Below, piece after piece: positions 4,216 through 6,695 of a stretch of DNA of 6,695 nt. The notes beneath the pieces were generated by a model. It searched no databases. It was not told the DNA's origin and saw only the letters and a program-made list of their open reading frames with translations. The stretch covers positions 1 through 6,695 of the forward strand of contig QHTY01000122.1 of NCBI GenBank assembly GCA_003220985.1, given 5' to 3'. How positions within the stretch are numbered: position 1 is the first letter of the stretch; each line of letters opens with the position of its first letter. This DNA is from Gemmatimonadota bacterium. GTDB lineage: Bacteria; Gemmatimonadota; Gemmatimonadetes; Gemmatimonadales; GWC2-71-9. Both the position numbers and the translations under genes were made by a program.

Positions 4216-6695
4216 TTACTGGATCTTCACGACGGACGCGACCGACGGAACCCCGTTCGCGTTGAGGATGAACAGCATGTAGTGCCCGGGCGGCGCGAGG
4301 TTGGCCGTGCTCGGCGACTGCACCGTGACGCCGCCCCCGCCAGCCTGGAACGTCAACTTGAGAAACCGCTGGTTTGTGTTGAAGGCGTGAGTCACCGATC
4401 CCAGCCGCACCAGGTTCACCGCCGCGATGTTGGCCGCGTCCGGAGTCCCCACGAAGAAGTCTGCGCCGTACCCCAGGGTTGCCGGTGCCGAGGAGATCGT
4501 CGGGCGTGGACCCTTGAACAGATACCGCGGCGAATAGAACTGGGCCTCGAGATAACTCGGTCCCCAGCGACCACCGCCCGCCGACAAGACCCGGCCGTCC
4601 GGTAACAGCAGCGCGGTGGAGTGATAGATGCGCGGCCGGGTCGAAGGCGCCATGAGTGTCCAGCTCTCGGTTGTCGGGTCCCAGAGCTCCGGCGTGAGCA
4701 CCGGCGCGTTGGGGTCGAACACATCCGAGTTGAGCCCCCCGCCGATGGTGAGCACGGTGCCGTCAGGCAGCAACGTCAGGTTGTGCTCGGTGCGCGGGAA
4801 GGCCATCGGGCCCGTCTGGCGCCAGTGTGGATTCGGGGCCGTCATGTCGAGCACGTATGTGGTGGCGACCGACGGCGCGCCGGGCAGATCGGGGTCCCGC
4901 CCATTGCCCGACTTCATGATCTTGCCGGGCGTGTACATGACCGAGCTGCCGGCGTCCAGCACGGCTGGATCGACCGTTGTCCACGTCTGCGTGGCGAGGT
5001 CTAGCGCGTATGTCGGGATCGCCCGCCTATTCGCCCCCGTGACCAGGATCCTGCCATCGGGGAGGACAAAGTCGTGTGGGTAATATGGGAGGTCCAACGG
5101 CGCGCCCGTGAGCTGCGTCCACGTTCCCGTCGCCGGGTTGAACACCTCGGGTAACAGCGCGTTGCATTCGTTGCAATTCACTTCTCCGCCGACTACCAGC
5201 ATGCGCCCATCGGGCAAGGTCGTCACCGTCGGGTACCAGCGACCGACCGCCATCGTCCCCCCCGACGTCCAAGACTGAGTCTGCGGATTGAAGATCGTGC
5301 CGCTAGCGACACCCACGTGGTTACTGATGTGACCGCCCGCTATGAAGACCCTGCCATCCGGGAGCATACTGAGGCCGGCGCAAAACAGGTTCGCAGCCAG
5401 GAACGGCCTCACCGTCACCGTGAGCGTCGCTGGATCGAAGACCGCGGCGCCCGTGGCATCCGTGTGGTCGTCCCACGCGAGGACCTTGCCGTCGGGCATA
5501 AGCGACATATGGATCGCCACCAGGGGCCAGTCGAGAACCTGTGACCACTGTCCCACCACGGCGGGATCGGTAGACGTACTGTTGGTCACCGTCACGGCGA
5601 CCGCCGTCGATACGGTTGAATTACCGGCGCCGTCTCGAGCCCGAGCCGTAAGCGTGTGCGGCCCGTTCGACGCTGTCACGGTATTCCACGGGATCGCAAA
5701 CGGCGCGGTCGTATCCTCCGCCCCAGACGGATTGCCGTCGAGGAAGAATTGGACGCCGGCGACCGTGCCGGAGTTGTCCGAAGCGTCGGCGGTCTCATTG
5801 ACGGTGCCCGTGAGATTCGCGCCGGCGGCTGGCGACGTGATAGTGACGGTCGGAGGCGTCGGGTCTGGCGGCGTGGTCGTAAACGAGACCGACGTGTCAG
5901 TGCCGAGGATCTTCGAGTGGTCGGCGCGGACGAGGTAGCCATGGAGCACGTGGGAGCCCGCCAAGACGTTGGTAAACTGGTAAACACCGTCGAAGCTGAG
6001 GTCCATGACCTCGGGATTCGCATCGAGCTTGAAATGGACGTGATTGACCTCGGTGAGGTCGCCCGAGGCGATGTACCCCACGTCAACTGTGGTTCCGTTG
6101 ATGGCGGCGCCGGCGGCGGGCTGGAGGATCACCAGCTTGGGCGGAATCGTCGCGACGTCGACCGCCATGTCGCTCTGGATCTCGGCGGCTGTCTGGGCCC
6201 GGTTGTAGATGCGGACGTCGTCAATACGGCCCTGGAAGCTCTCCCCGTAGGTGTTGTTCCCGATGCGCAGCGGCGTCGTACCGGTTTGCAGGGATCCAGT
6301 AGCCGCCGTCGTGTTCACCTGCGTGCCGTTGACGAACAGCCGCAGGGTCGCCCCGTCGTACGTCACGGCGAGGTGCGTCCACGTGTTGACGGCGATCGCG
6401 CTGGGGGCCGAGAGGTGATGGTCGGTGCCGTTGAACGTGCCGCCAGCACCCGGTCGCAGCGCCCCCGCATCGCTGCTCGCGTGCAGGAAGTAGGCATCGA
6501 CCTCGCGCTGCACGATGGTGCGCCAGCCGCTTTGGGTCGCCGTGGGGAACACCCACGCCGACAGCGTCATCCCGGACGTGACGTTCAGCGTAGAACTGAA
6601 GGGGACCAGGACGACGTTGCTAGTGCCGCTGAAGCTCAGCGCATTGCCGTAGCGCCCCAGCGTGGACCACGTCGCCCCAGAGATCGTGCCCGTAT
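4216..6695 (-). CDS. Extracellular LamG / Ig-like / AA5 copper-radical oxidase-like protein, N-terminus missing
   Basis: The reading frame stays open to the right edge, giving 825 visible residues; the true start lies outside, and the Met at 6570 is only internal. From the N-terminus: a LamG (concanavalin-like, carbohydrate-binding type) domain at about 1-176, two Ig-like domains at about 184-273 and 280-371, a kelch-type propeller at about 377-726, and a DUF1929-like C-terminal Ig-fold at 727-825. The propeller repeats LPDGRV followed by GG about six times. Matching to fungal galactose oxidase places the thioether Cys at visible residue 438 (LFCAGLS), its Tyr partner at 487 (GRWYPT), the axial Tyr and His ligand at 690-691 (RIYHS) and the second His at 769 (VTHAFNTNQR). 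All four copper and cofactor positions are therefore kept. RWYPT and YYPHDFVLPDG are closer to glyoxal oxidases, and no equivalent of the galactose oxidase stacking Trp is apparent. The likely reaction is oxidation of an alcohol or aldehyde with production of H2O2 outside the cell; the substrate is unknown. It ends VASVVKIQ followed by TAA. Confidence 0.85.
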   Translation of the reverse strand, partial: TGTISGATWSTLGRYGNALSFSGTSNVVLVPFSSTLNVTSGMTLSAWVFPTATQSGWRTIVQREVDAYFLHASSDAGALRPGAGGTFNGTDHHLSAPSAIAVNTWTHLAVTYDGATLRLFVNGTQVNTTAATGSLQTGTTPLRIGNNTYGESFQGRIDDVRIYNRAQTAAEIQSDMAVDVATIPPKLVILQPAAGAAINGTTVDVGYIASGDLTEVNHVHFKLDANPEVMDLSFDGVYQFTNVLAGSHVLHGYLVRADHSKILGTDTSVSFTTTPPDPTPPTVTITSPAAGANLTGTVNETADASDNSGTVAGVQFFLDGNPSGAEDTTAPFAIPWNTVTASNGPHTLTARARDGAGNSTVSTAVAVTVTNSTSTDPAVVGQWSQVLDWPLVAIHMSLMPDGKVLAWDDHTDATGAAVFDPATLTVTVRPFLAANLFCAGLSMLPDGRVFIAGGHISNHVGVASGTIFNPQTQSWTSGGTMAVGRWYPTVTTLPDGRMLVVGGEVNCNECNALLPEVFNPATGTWTQLTGAPLDLPYYPHDFVLPDGRILVTGANRRAIPTYALDLATQTWTTVDPAVLDAGSSVMYTPGKIMKSGNGRDPDLPGAPSVATTYVLDMTAPNPHWRQTGPMAFPRTEHNLTLLPDGTVLTIGGGLNSDVFDPNAPVLTPELWDPTTESWTLMAPSTRPRIYHSTALLLPDGRVLSAGGGRWGPSYLEAQFYSPRYLFKGPRPTISSAPATLGYGADFFVGTPDAANIAAVNLVRLGSVTHAFNTNQRFLKLTFQAGGGGVTVQSPSTANLAPPGHYMLFILNANGVPSVASVVKIQ

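Noticed and set aside
3448..4605. 385-aa open frame on the plus strand
   Set aside because: It is antisense to the DUF1080 gene and the 3' end of the oxidase gene, both well supported by domains. It has no recognisable domain and no ribosome binding site.

Overview
The window is GC-rich and reads almost entirely on the minus strand. It holds the tail of one secreted-protein gene, two overlapping secreted-protein genes, and the regulated start of a leucine biosynthesis gene. Nothing in it names the organism. A large Asp-box propeller protein ending in a helical tail, a DUF1080 protein and a GC-rich genome together suggest a Gemmatimonadota- or Acidobacteriota-like soil bacterium. That placement is inference.

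Layout, in the direction of transcription (right to left): (1) 6695-4216, the C-terminal 825 residues of a modular extracellular protein: LamG domain, two Ig-like domains, then a galactose/glyoxal-oxidase-type (AA5) copper-radical oxidase whose copper ligands and Cys-Tyr cofactor pair are all present. An 8-bp hairpin follows its stop codon. (2) 4164-3454, a 236-aa exported DUF1080 (3-keto-disaccharide hydrolase / laminin-like fold) protein. (3) 3457-344, a 1037-aa exported sortilin/VPS10-like protein with eleven Asp-box motifs; its GTG start overlaps the stop of gene 2 by 4 bases (GTGA). (4) 335-104, a leucine attenuator: a TTGACA promoter element, a 31-codon leader ORF with nine Leu codons and almost no 5' UTR, a 12-bp antiterminator pairing and a 9-bp terminator hairpin with nine U. 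(5) 103-1, the first 34 codons of leuA (2-isopropylmalate synthase), cut by the window edge.

The first three genes look like an accessory block for extracellular carbohydrate or protein handling. The leucine block is separate housekeeping biosynthesis starting right behind it. No terminator lies between gene 3 of the block and the leucine promoter, so the attenuator would also gate any read-through from upstream.

The attenuator is the most interesting part. It is a compact ribosome-mediated Leu switch whose elements can all be read directly from the sequence: Leu codon run, mutually exclusive helices, U tract, and a strong leuA ribosome binding site. No other system, RNA gene, mobile element or CRISPR array was seen.
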